Origin: a virus
Reading direction: 5' to 3' (one strand)
Virus record (IMG/VR): IMGVR_UViG_3300042527_000625
Span: 1 to 30,330 of that record
DNA length: 30,330 bases
Shown: positions 21,352-27,049 of the stretch, one piece after another
Numbering within the stretch: position 1 is the stretch's first letter
Layout of the letters: each line of letters opens with the position of its first letter
The notes under the pieces: model-generated
Told to the model about the DNA's origin: nothing
Database searches by the model: none
What the model saw: the letters and a program-made list of their open reading frames with translations, nothing else
Translations under genes and position numbers: made by a program

Positions 21352-22220
21352 CTCTCGCCCTCCTCGCTGGATTCCTGCACGTTCGCCCACGCGGCATTGA
21401 CGGACTTACGCCCTGCCGGGGCGCTACGGCCCCCGGAAGGCGCGCGGACGGGTCGAGGGCTGTCGTGTATGCCCTCGGCCACGATGCGGCCGAGAAGGGC
21501 CAGAGACGGCCCGCTGCCGCCTGCGACCTCTGCCGCCCGGTCGATGCACCTGGTCACGTACTCCGCACCCCGCTCATTCACTGCCGCCATGATGGCCTCG
21601 GCGTCGAGGCTGCCCACGACGAGCGGCGCAGCTCCGGACCTGCCACGCAGTGCGAGGCGCCATCGCTCGAGAGCTGCCGCGAGTCCGTCAGGAGGTGGCG
21701 CCGTCGCCGCTGCCTCGTGCGCGCGCCCCTGCGTGCGCGGGGGGGCCGCGTCAGCGGCGACCTGTGTCCTGTCCTGTCTTGTACTGTCTTGTACTGTTGT
21801 AACGGCAGGTAGCGTTACGCGTAACGGCTCCATAACGGTCGGCTCCGTTACGCGTAACGGCACCGTAACGGAATCACGCGTTACGGCCTCGCCCTTCGTC
21901 GCCTGTCGGTGCCGCTTCTGCCGCTCGGCATTCGTCGGATCGACCTGCGTCCGTCGCCAATCTTCGACGTCATACCCGTCGCCGTCCTCTCGCCGCGTCA
22001 ACATCCCGACGCGGATGAAGTGCTCGATGGCCGCGCTCCACGCATCGACCGTCGAGCCCCACAAGTGCGCGAGCTGCACCGGATTCGCTGCGAGTGCCGT
22101 CAGGTGCCCGGCGCGCGCCTTTGCCCGGGTGAGGATGGCGGGCCAGTAGAGAGCGTGGCCGGTGCACAGCAGGCGCTCGTCGGTGGGCACGTCGCAGTCG
22201 ACGCGAACCCAGGTGGTCAC
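21345..22220 (-). CDS. Replication initiator (lambda O-like), with origin inside the gene
   Basis: A 291-residue protein from a GTG overlapping the previous stop (GTGA at 22220-22217). The N-terminal part (TTWVRVDCDVPTDERLLCTG, VQLAHLWGSTVDAWSAAIEH, RVGMLTRREDGDGYDVEDWR) reads as a winged-helix domain like those of phage replication organisers. A low-complexity middle (residues about 110-150) encodes a block of repeated palindromes (21797-21886). A helical C-terminal domain follows. Initiators of this kind bind repeats within their own gene and recruit the helicase through a loader, here the DnaC-like protein downstream. The assignment rests on domain pattern, context and the repeats. Confidence 0.72.
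   Translation of the reverse strand: MTTWVRVDCDVPTDERLLCTGHALYWPAILTRAKARAGHLTALAANPVQLAHLWGSTVDAWSAAIEHFIRVGMLTRREDGDGYDVEDWRRTQVDPTNAERQKRHRQATKGEAVTRDSVTVPLRVTEPTVMEPLRVTLPAVTTVQDSTRQDRTQVAADAAPPRTQGRAHEAAATAPPPDGLAAALERWRLALRGRSGAAPLVVGSLDAEAIMAAVNERGAEYVTRCIDRAAEVAGGSGPSLALLGRIVAEGIHDSPRPVRAPSGGRSAPAGRKSVNAAWANVQESSEEGERW
21762..21886. repeat. Iteron-like palindromes: probable replication origin
   Basis: Within the initiator gene, GTAACGG and its complement recur at least eight times. There are two perfect palindromes with core CGTTACGCGTAACG (21813-21826 and 21845-21860, the second extended to 16 bases). Further single copies lie at about 21799-21804, 21832-21838, 21863-21871 and 21879-21886. 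A direct repeat of CTGTCTTGTA (about 21774-21793) flanks the block and is less GC-rich than its surroundings. Repeats inside an initiator gene are the lambda ori arrangement. Operator function is an alternative. Confidence 0.68.
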
Positions 22221-22423
22221 GCGTCACCGGCCGCGATGTGCGACGGTGTCTGGCGCTCGGCATCAGCCCACAGTCCGAGTCGGCGCAGCTTCTGCCGCAC
22301 GAGCGGGCTCGGCCGCGAGTCGGAGTGCAGCCACCTCCACGCCGTGGAGTAGCTGACGCCTGTCGCGTCGGCGAGTGCCTGCACCGTCAGGCCGGACGCC
22401 TCGAAGGATGAGCGCTGGAACAC
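22217..22423 (-). CDS. Small HTH regulator (Cro/CI-like)
   Basis: A 68-residue protein with a helix-turn-helix, LTVQALADATGVSYSTAWRW (residues 12-31), followed by a basic helix (LVRQKLRRLGL). I chose the GTG at 22423 because AAGGGGG stands four bases upstream and because the in-frame ATG at 22480 lies inside the promoter. It heads the replication operon, overlapping the initiator gene by 4 bases. Its own promoter carries a 20-base palindrome that it may bind, giving autoregulation of the operon. Confidence 0.78.
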   Translation of the reverse strand: MFQRSSFEASGLTVQALADATGVSYSTAWRWLHSDSRPSPLVRQKLRRLGLWADAERQTPSHIAAGDA

Positions 22424-22451
22424 GTTGCCCCCTTGTCTTGATTGCCGGGCC

Positions 22452-22480
22452 ACTCTATGCATTTGCTTAAGCAGATGCAA
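22452..22480 (-). promoter_or_regulatory. Promoter of the replication operon with operator palindrome in its spacer
   Basis: Minus strand TTGCAT (22480-22475), 17-base spacer, TAGAGT (22457-22452). The palindrome GCATCTGCTTAAGCAAATGC (22478-22459; 18 of 20 bases symmetric) fills the spacer and touches the -35, so a bound repressor would block RNA polymerase. The small HTH gene lies immediately downstream. Confidence 0.7.
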
Positions 22481-22493
22481 TGGGCGCGCGCAA

Positions 22494-22510
22494 CATTTCG
22501 CCCCTCGGCG
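22494..22510 (-). promoter_or_regulatory. Degenerate GAGG-loop hairpin with a nine-codon frame
   Basis: CGCC-GAGG-GGCG (22510-22499) keeps a 4-base-pair stem and is followed by AA and an ATG that opens only nine codons (MLRAPIASA), ending in the TAA within the operator. GAGGGG is four bases before this ATG. It may be a remnant of a leader cassette or a tiny leader peptide. Confidence 0.35.
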
Positions 22511-22511
22511 C

Positions 22512-23054
22512 CTACTCGCCCCGCTCGATGGCCGCCATGTCGGCGGTCATGAGCGCGGGCATGATGAACTGTGCAGCGTCCTCGACCAGCGGCGCGATGG
22601 CAAGCATGAGCCGCTCGGCCTCGGCGCCCCGGAGTTGCGCGTGCCCGGTGACACCCATCGGCAGACCGAGCGCACGCCACAGCGCGTCGACCATGCGCCC
22701 GGCGAGGATGTCGGCATCGGCGGCGAGGCCGAAGCCGGGGTCGCCTGTCGTGACGGTCGCGCCCAGGTGACGCCAGTGCACGGCACCGAGTTGCGACAGC
22801 GGCGTCATCAGCGGCGCCGCGAGCACTGCTCCGCGCACGTCGACACCCCGCGCCCTGACTTGGCACGGCCTCGTGACCCCGCCCTGCGTCGAGCGCCCCG
22901 CGGTCAACGGGTCAGGCATCGCAGGCGGGTCGCCGACCATGCCGCCCCGGCGCCACGCGGCGAGCTCGGCCTCGAACGCGACCCACTCCGGCCCGTGCTC
23001 GTAGGCATACTCCGCGCGGCGCTCTGGGCGCTCGTTGTCGCTCGTGGTGCTCAT
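22512..23054 (-). CDS. Unknown protein, last gene of the 23670 operon
   Basis: A 180-residue protein (MSTTSDNERPERRAEYAYEH) starting at 23054 with ATGA overlap. An acidic, basic-alternating N-terminus (EWVAFEAELAAWRRGG) leads into a mixed region with GVDVRGAVLAAPLMTPLSQL and a helical C-terminus (AERLMLAIAPLVEDAAQFIM). No motif recognised. Confidence 0.7.
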   Translation of the reverse strand: MSTTSDNERPERRAEYAYEHGPEWVAFEAELAAWRRGGMVGDPPAMPDPLTAGRSTQGGVTRPCQVRARGVDVRGAVLAAPLMTPLSQLGAVHWRHLGATVTTGDPGFGLAADADILAGRMVDALWRALGLPMGVTGHAQLRGAEAERLMLAIAPLVEDAAQFIMPALMTADMAAIERGE

Positions 23055-23437
23055 CGGCGGGACCCCATGGCAACGATGCGGTCATGCGTCGACGCCGCGA
23101 GCGACTCGACCTCGATGGTCGCCACGAGTCGCTCGGCGACGGCCTGCGCGATGCCGGACCCGACATGCTCGGAGCACGCGCCCATCAGTATGCTGATGAC
23201 CCGCTCGTCGTGCATGGCGGACCAGTACGAGCCCGCGATGATGGCAGATACGGGCGTCGGGCTCGGCCCGAGCGCGATGTGCAGGCCGGACAGCCATCGG
23301 AACCGGACATGCGTCCAGTGCGCCGACTGCATGTGTGCCATCGATAGCCCGCACGCGGCGAACCGCTCGCGGACCTCGGGCGTGGCGTGGGCCAGCACGA
23401 GGCCGACCCAATCGGGAGTGATGGACGCGGGAATCAT
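23051..23437 (-). CDS. Unknown early protein
   Basis: A 128-residue protein (MIPASITPDWVGLVLAHATP) with ATGA overlaps on both sides (23437 and 23051). Several His, Trp and Met residues cluster in GLSMAHMQSAHWTHVRFRWL. The C-terminal half is helical (GIAQAVAERLVATIEVESLA). No SD is evident, so it is probably translated by coupling to the preceding gene. Function unknown. Confidence 0.7.
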   Translation of the reverse strand: MIPASITPDWVGLVLAHATPEVRERFAACGLSMAHMQSAHWTHVRFRWLSGLHIALGPSPTPVSAIIAGSYWSAMHDERVISILMGACSEHVGSGIAQAVAERLVATIEVESLAASTHDRIVAMGSRR

Positions 23438-23670
23438 ACGGCAGCCGCCTGCGCAGCATGGTAGGCGAGACGCAGAGCGCGGCGCGCGAGCGCAGCGTCA
23501 TACACGCCATCCTCGTCACACGGCGACATGACGGCCTCGCCGCAGCCAATGTCGAGCCCGTCGACGGTCACCTCGATGATGCTCGGCTGCATCTCCTCGA
23601 GCCACTCACCGGCGAGACCGAAGCTGTCGACCGTCACGTTGCCCTTACACGACTCGATGCGGATTTCCAT
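23434..23670 (-). CDS. Small acidic protein, first gene after an early promoter cassette
   Basis: A 78-residue protein beginning MEIRIESCKGNVTVDSFGLA. The first 50 residues look like a small beta-sheet domain (PSIIEVTVDGLDIGCGE) and the last 25 an Ala-rich helix. An out-of-frame ATG lies five bases upstream. I chose 23670 because it gives the long frame with GAGGAG at a seven-base spacing. It is the first gene after one copy of the duplicated promoter-leader cassette, as expected for a strongly expressed early product such as a host-takeover protein, but no function can be named. Confidence 0.72.
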   Translation of the reverse strand: MEIRIESCKGNVTVDSFGLAGEWLEEMQPSIIEVTVDGLDIGCGEAVMSPCDEDGVYDAALARRALRLAYHAAQAAAV

Positions 23671-23683
23671 GGCATGTCTCCTC

Positions 23684-23699
23684 GCGGCCCCTCGGCCGC
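23684..23699 (-). promoter_or_regulatory. Start-associated GAGG-loop hairpin
   Basis: GCGGCC-GAGG-GGCCGC on the minus strand, perfect 6-base-pair stem, then GAGGAG, seven bases and the ATG at 23670. Identical to the copies at 20970-20985 and 26909-26924. Confidence 0.75.
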
Positions 23700-23723
23700 C
23701 TCATCACCGCGCCACTGCGGCCC

Positions 23724-23788
23724 GGTGAACAGACACTCTCACGCCCCGACGCGCCGGTCAATAGCGCACTTGCGCTTTTTGACACTTT
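23724..23788 (-). promoter_or_regulatory. Early promoter, copy A of a duplicated cassette
   Basis: TTGACC (23761-23756), 17-base spacer, GAGTGT (23738-23733), then GTCTGTTCACC around the expected start. Bases 23751-23788 match copy B (26984-27021) at 37 of 38 positions, and GGTGAACAGAC lies 27 bases away in both. The shared stretch upstream of the -35 includes TTTTTGACACTTT on the plus strand and may bind a regulator. A GTTGC..GCAAC stem follows at about 23800-23814. Confidence 0.6.
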
Positions 23789-23814
23789 GTTCCGAAGTCG
23801 TTGCGCGGCAACGA

Positions 23815-24120
23815 TTACAGCCGCGCGACAGTAACCCGCAACGAATCGCTACGCCGAACATCGACCATGCCCGGCACCTCGACCAGCGCGACCTCGTGCC
23901 CATCGAGCGGGCCAGAGCGCATGATACGCACCCGCCCGGCGTAGGCGTCGAGGCCGAGCCCCTCGCCGTGGGTGAGGGTCATGTGCCACGCCCCGCGCGA
24001 GAGGATGCGCTCCTCGCCGGGGCGCTGCGGCCGCTCGAGGGTGACGAGCGTGCGGGGTCCGTCGATGTGCACGGCGTCGAGGACGGACCAGACGCGGGCG
24101 TCAGAAGGGGATGGGGTCAT
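23815..24120 (-). CDS. Unknown small protein after ssb
   Basis: A 101-residue protein ([20 protein letters not shown]) starting at 24120 inside the last codons of ssb, with GGAGG eight bases before the ATG. It is strand-rich ([35 protein letters not shown]) with a central [20 protein letters not shown], suggesting a compact beta domain. Not recognised. It is the last gene before promoter cassette copy A. Confidence 0.7.
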   Translation of the reverse strand: MTPSPSDARVWSVLDAVHIDGPRTLVTLERPQRPGEERILSRGAWHMTLTHGEGLGLDAYAGRVRIMRSGPLDGHEVALVEVPGMVDVRRSDSLRVTVARL

Positions 24121-24583
24121 CGCCGAAGCCTCCCCCCTGCGACCCGCCGAAGCCTCCCCCCTGCCCGCTGCCGCCCTGCGTCTGCCCGCCGCGCCATCCG
24201 CCGCCACCCGCACCCGTGCCGCCCGACGCGTTGCCGCGCTGCGGTCGCTCCTCGCCCCCGCCGAGGAACGTGACCTTGTCGGCGCGCACCTCCCACGCCT
24301 TCCGGTTGACGCCCTCCTTGTCGGTGTACTCACGGGTCCGGAGCGAGCCCTCGACGTAGACCGACCGGCCTTTCGCCAGGTACTGCCCGCACAGCTCCGC
24401 GGTCTTGCCCCACACGCTGATGGTGTGCCACTCGGTGCGCTCCTGCTTCGCGCCGGCCTTGTCGGTCCACTGCTCCGACGTCGCGAGACGCAGCTCGCAC
24501 ACGGGCTCACCGCCCTGCGTGTACCGCACCTCCGGGTCAGCCCCGAGGTTGCCGATGAGGATTACCTTGTTGACCGATGCCAT
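24101..24583 (-). CDS. ssb: Single-stranded DNA-binding protein
   Basis: A 160-residue bacterial-type SSB. The OB fold covers residues 1-110, beginning [20 protein letters not shown], with [19 protein letters not shown] and [21 protein letters not shown] Gly/Gln-rich linker follows, and the chain ends in the acidic tip DDPIPF that docks partner proteins. It coats ssDNA in replication and recombination, next to the RecT-like protein. AGGAGGG lies seven bases before the ATG, and a GAGG-loop hairpin (24601-24617) lies just upstream. Confidence 0.96.
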   Translation of the reverse strand: MASVNKVILIGNLGADPEVRYTQGGEPVCELRLATSEQWTDKAGAKQERTEWHTISVWGKTAELCGQYLAKGRSVYVEGSLRTREYTDKEGVNRKAWEVRADKVTFLGGGEERPQRGNASGGTGAGGGGWRGGQTQGGSGQGGGFGGSQGGGFGDDPIPF

Positions 24584-24795
24584 GCTCTCGCCCTCCTGAT
24601 GCGCACCCCTCGTGCGCGTGTCATCTCTCCGATGTGCGCGGTCAGGTCCACCACGGACCGCCGCGCGTCGTCTCTCTCCTCGAGCAGCCGCCGCACCTCT
24701 GCGCGCAGCCGCTCGACCTCCATCTCTGCCCGCTCCAGCCTCTCGGCCTGTATCGCCCGCGCGAGTGCGCGGGCCTCGTCGCGCTCAGTCCGCAT
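24562..24795 (-). CDS. Small coiled-coil protein overlapping ssb
   Basis: A 77-residue protein ([20 protein letters not shown]) that is one continuous charged helix with heptad spacing up to about residue 50, then a basic tail ending in the ssb start region (22-base overlap). Third codon positions are mostly G or C, and it overlaps the preceding gene by 11 bases. Function unknown. It might pair with the other small coiled-coil proteins of this region. Confidence 0.65.
   Translation of the reverse strand: MRTERDEARALARAIQAERLERAEMEVERLRAEVRRLLEERDDARRSVVDLTAHIGEMTRARGVRIRRARAWHRSTR
24601..24617 (-). promoter_or_regulatory. Start-associated hairpin before ssb
   Basis: Minus strand GCGCAC-GAGGG-GTGCGC, perfect 6-base-pair stem with a five-base GAGGG loop, followed shortly by AGGAGGG and the ssb ATG. 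It lies inside the coding sequence of the preceding small gene. Confidence 0.6.
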
Positions 24796-25141
24796 CGGGG
24801 CCATCCATGTCCGGCTCGTGCCACACGTCGATGACCGGCTCGCGCCGCACCTTCGCACTCCGCAGCCGCTCCGATGCAGGGAGCGAGAGGACGCACCGGG
24901 TCGCGAGTTCCGTCAGTGCCGCCGCGTGCGCCATCGTCGCGGCCTCCGTGGCGTCATGCGCCGCCGTGCACTCGGCCCGCGCGTCGAGGTCCGCGGCCTC
25001 GCACTGCGCAGCGCACGCTGCCACTATGCGCGCCGATTCCTGCGCCATCGACTCGCCGGACCGGAGCGCGAGCACGCCGACTGCGATGGCCCCGAGCGCG
25101 GCGCCGATAACGAGGGAGGGCAGGTCCCATCGGTCACTCAT
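24785..25141 (-). CDS. Membrane-anchored Ala-rich protein
   Basis: A 118-residue protein starting MSDRWDLPSLVIGAALGAIA at 25141 (8-base overlap with the RecT-like gene). Residues 7-27 form one membrane segment. The rest is Ala/Glu-rich helix with three Cys (VAACAAQCEAADLDARAEC) and an acidic end. With one N-terminal anchor and a helical soluble domain it also resembles an i-spanin in outline, but it lies in the recombination gene group, so its role is open. Confidence 0.68.
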   Translation of the reverse strand: MSDRWDLPSLVIGAALGAIAVGVLALRSGESMAQESARIVAACAAQCEAADLDARAECTAAHDATEAATMAHAAALTELATRCVLSLPASERLRSAKVRREPVIDVWHEPDMDGPDAD

Positions 25142-25934
25142 GGTCACTCTCCCCCGGATACTCGACCGGCGCATTGAGTGCAGCCTCACGCTTCGCGCGC
25201 CATGCCTCGAGCGCGTCGGCCCCGCGCTGCGTGTCGAGGTAGGACGCTGCACCCACGACACGCCCAAGCGGCGCCGTGCCGAGGTCGAGGCCGTCGCGCT
25301 GGAGCATCTCCTCGATGTATTCCGCCGCGTCGTCGCCGTGCGCGAGGATGCGCGCCGTGGCGTCGCGTCGCTCGTCGGGAGACTCGGGCGCAGGGGGCGC
25401 AGTCGGCGCAGGTCGTGAGGCTGCCACGGGCGCGTCGGTGCCGGCGAGCTCGTCGGGGTCGTACACGCCCGCCACGAGGTCGGGATACACGATGCGCGCG
25501 AGAGCTGCGGCACACCGGGCCCGCAGCATCGCCTCGGGGTAGGTCTGCCACTGCCCTCCGCCGCGCACGAGGCCAGCGACCCGCGCTTGCTCCATCGTCC
25601 ATGTCAGCACTGTCGGTGAGGTGTCGCCGCGCCGGGTCGTGGAGTAGGTCGCGCGCTCGGCAGTCGACTCGACCATACGCCACTCGACGCACTGGTCGGA
25701 GCGGCGAACAAGGGCGATGGTCGCGTCGGCCGAGAGGGTCACGCGGCCACGAATGACCGTGACCATTCGCAGCGCCTGCATGGGACCGATGCCGAGTTCG
25801 CGCCCGGTCATGAGGACCAGGAGCGCGTCCTGCGGTTTGCCGCGCAGGGCCTCCGGGGCGAGGGACGACGAGGCGATGACGATGGCGGTCGGGCCGAGCG
25901 GGTCGGCCGCTGCGACGGTGTCTGCGATGCTCAT
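25134..25934 (-). CDS. RecT-family single-strand annealing protein
   Basis: A 266-residue protein matching RecT-type phage recombinases: ALLVLMTGRELGIGPMQALR (37-56), VIRGRVTLSADATIALVRRS (60-79), an ATYSTTRRGD strand pair, WTMEQARVAGLVRGGGQWQT with YPEAMLRARCAAALARIVYP (112-151) and the GVYDPDELA ending of the core. A Pro-rich linker and a helical C-terminus follow. It anneals ssDNA in recombination, together with SSB. No partner RecE-type exonuclease is seen in the window. GGAGG lies seven bases before the ATG. Confidence 0.85.
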   Translation of the reverse strand: MSIADTVAAADPLGPTAIVIASSSLAPEALRGKPQDALLVLMTGRELGIGPMQALRMVTVIRGRVTLSADATIALVRRSDQCVEWRMVESTAERATYSTTRRGDTSPTVLTWTMEQARVAGLVRGGGQWQTYPEAMLRARCAAALARIVYPDLVAGVYDPDELAGTDAPVAASRPAPTAPPAPESPDERRDATARILAHGDDAAEYIEEMLQRDGLDLGTAPLGRVVGAASYLDTQRGADALEAWRAKREAALNAPVEYPGESDHE

Positions 25935-26170
25935 TGCCGCGCCTCCTTCCAGCGCCGACGCGCCTCGGTAATCTCGACCCCGGCGAGCGCGCACAGGGTC
26001 CGCATGTGGCGCACGTTGGGGCGCGTGTGGCCGTTCGCCCACCGCGACACGGTGGCGGCGCGCACCCCGAGCACGGCTGCGAGTTGCGCGCCGCCGCCGC
26101 AGGACCCTGCGGCCTCGATGGTGACGTACGCCGGGACCGCCCCGGCTTCGATGGTGTCGAGGGAAATCAC
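25931..26170 (-). CDS. Small XRE-type HTH protein
   Basis: A 79-residue protein from a GTG overlapping the previous stop (GTGA at 26170-26167). The helix-turn-helix is clear: AQLAAVLGVRAATVSRWANG (residues 28-47) and then HTRPNVRHMRTLCALAGVEI. It is the right size for a Cro-like regulator. A GAGG-loop hairpin ends at the base before the GTG, leaving no room for a normal SD, so translation is probably coupled to the upstream gene. Confidence 0.78.
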   Translation of the reverse strand: MISLDTIEAGAVPAYVTIEAAGSCGGGAQLAAVLGVRAATVSRWANGHTRPNVRHMRTLCALAGVEITEARRRWKEARQ

Positions 26171-26574
26171 GCGCCCCTCGGCGCCGCAGTCACGGCGAGC
26201 ACTGCGGCAGCGAGCGATGCTGTCGCAGACCACGGCCTCGGCGTCTCACAGCGCAGCGCCTCAGCCACGAGGATCACCCGTCTGTCGTGGTTCGGTTGGT
26301 TGGCTGCCGCAGCCCACGCGCGTGCAGCGTCGCCCTGCCGCGTATTGGCCGCGCCCTCGTCGCGGACGGCGTCCAGCAAGCTGCCCAACTCCGCGGATGC
26401 AGCAGACGGAGCAACGCGCCCCGGCCCGATGTCGCCTGTTCCCTCGACCATCGGGATGTCCTCGCGCGCCACTCCGCAGGCCGCGATGGCGAGCGCGCGA
26501 GTCTCGACGCGCCCGTGTGGAAACACCGCAAAACACTCGCTGTAGTGGCTCCAGTGTCCGACCATGTAGCCCAT
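26167..26574 (-). CDS. Unknown early protein
   Basis: A 135-residue protein (MGYMVGHWSHYSECFAVFPH) preceded by a GAGG-loop hairpin and GAGGAG with six-base spacing. The N-terminal 50 residues look globular. The middle is Ala-rich helix (AELGSLLDAVRDEGAANTRQ), and the end (SATASLAAAVLAVTAA) is hydrophobic but short for a membrane span. Function unknown. It begins the operon that carries the XRE, RecT and ssb genes. Confidence 0.72.
   Translation of the reverse strand: MGYMVGHWSHYSECFAVFPHGRVETRALAIAACGVAREDIPMVEGTGDIGPGRVAPSAASAELGSLLDAVRDEGAANTRQGDAARAWAAAANQPNHDRRVILVAEALRCETPRPWSATASLAAAVLAVTAAPRGA
26171..26184 (-). promoter_or_regulatory. GAGG-loop hairpin abutting the XRE gene start
   Basis: GCGCC-GAGG-GGCGC on the minus strand, directly joined to the GTG at 26170. 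Unlike the other copies no GAGGAG follows. It lies in the last codons of the 26167-26574 gene. Confidence 0.55.
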
Positions 26575-26586
26575 CTCGTCCTCCTC

Positions 26587-26600
26587 GCGCCCCTCGGCGC
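26587..26600 (-). promoter_or_regulatory. Start-associated GAGG-loop hairpin
   Basis: GCGCC-GAGG-GGCGC on the minus strand, then GAGGAG, six bases and the ATG at 26574. Leader identical to that at 12729-12742 through the SD. The gap 26601-26694 upstream holds no gene. A GC-rich stem at about 26675-26690 is visible, but no clear promoter. Confidence 0.7.
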
Positions 26601-26694
26601 CGTGCCGTCATCAGTCGCCACCATGGCGTGCAGGTCGCGCCAGCGTGCAGGCTGACGGCGTGCGACCCATCGAGACGCCCCGGAGGGCGCGGTG

Positions 26695-26895
26695 TCAGAC
26701 GTCCGCCCCCAACTCCACGAGCACGCCATCGGGCCGGACCGAGCAGGCCCGACCGCTGACCTTTTTCGCGGCGCGTCGCGCAGCCGCCTCGGTGTGGTGC
26801 TGCGATGCCCGAACCGGGGCGTGCGCCTTGTCCACGATGACAGCGAACGGGAATCGGCCGGAGCGGCAGAGCGGGCCAGGTTGATAGGTGACCAT
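26695..26895 (-). CDS. Small basic protein, first gene after early promoter copy B
   Basis: A 66-residue protein beginning MVTYQPGPLCRSGRFPFAVI. It contains a short strand pair, an Ala/Arg helix (EAAARRAAKKVSGRA) and a final strand (PDGVLVELGADV). Not recognised; the basic helix might bind nucleic acid. It is alone behind promoter cassette B with a GAGG-loop hairpin and GAGGAG seven bases before the ATG. Confidence 0.72.
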   Translation of the reverse strand: MVTYQPGPLCRSGRFPFAVIVDKAHAPVRASQHHTEAAARRAAKKVSGRACSVRPDGVLVELGADV

Positions 26896-26908
26896 GTCTC
26901 ATCTCCTC

Positions 26909-26924
26909 GCGGCCCCTCGGCCGC
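26909..26924 (-). promoter_or_regulatory. Start-associated GAGG-loop hairpin
   Basis: GCGGCC-GAGG-GGCCGC on the minus strand, perfect 6-base-pair stem, then GAGGAG, seven bases and the ATG at 26895. Confidence 0.75.
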
Positions 26925-26956
26925 CTCTGCTGTTTTGCACCGTGGCACATCGCCTC

Positions 26957-27021
26957 GGTGAACAGACCATCGCACAGCCCATTGCGCCGGTCAATAGCCC
27001 ACTTGCGCTTTTTGACACTTT
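26957..27021 (-). promoter_or_regulatory. Early promoter, copy B of a duplicated cassette
   Basis: TTGACC (26994-26989), 17-base spacer, GATGGT (26971-26966), then CTGTTCACC. Bases 26984-27021 repeat 23751-23788 with one mismatch. Upstream a short GTTGC..GCAAC stem (about 27033-27045), also present in copy A, stands just after the tail hub stop and might act as a weak terminator, though no T-run follows. Confidence 0.6.
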
Positions 27022-27049
27022 CTCCGCGAGCCGTTGCCGCGCAACGCCA

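Noticed and set aside
22424-22480. N-terminal extension of the small HTH protein to the ATG at 22480
   Set aside because: That ATG lies inside the -35/-10 region. A GTG at 22423 has a good SD and follows the promoter.
23776-23788. TTGACA on the plus strand in both copies of the early cassette, as a plus-strand promoter
   Set aside because: No plausible -10 follows at a proper distance and there is no plus-strand gene. The conservation more likely reflects a regulator site for the minus-strand promoter.
26671-26694. GC-rich stem as a terminator after the 26695-26895 gene
   Set aside because: No T-run follows on the minus strand, and pairing is imperfect.
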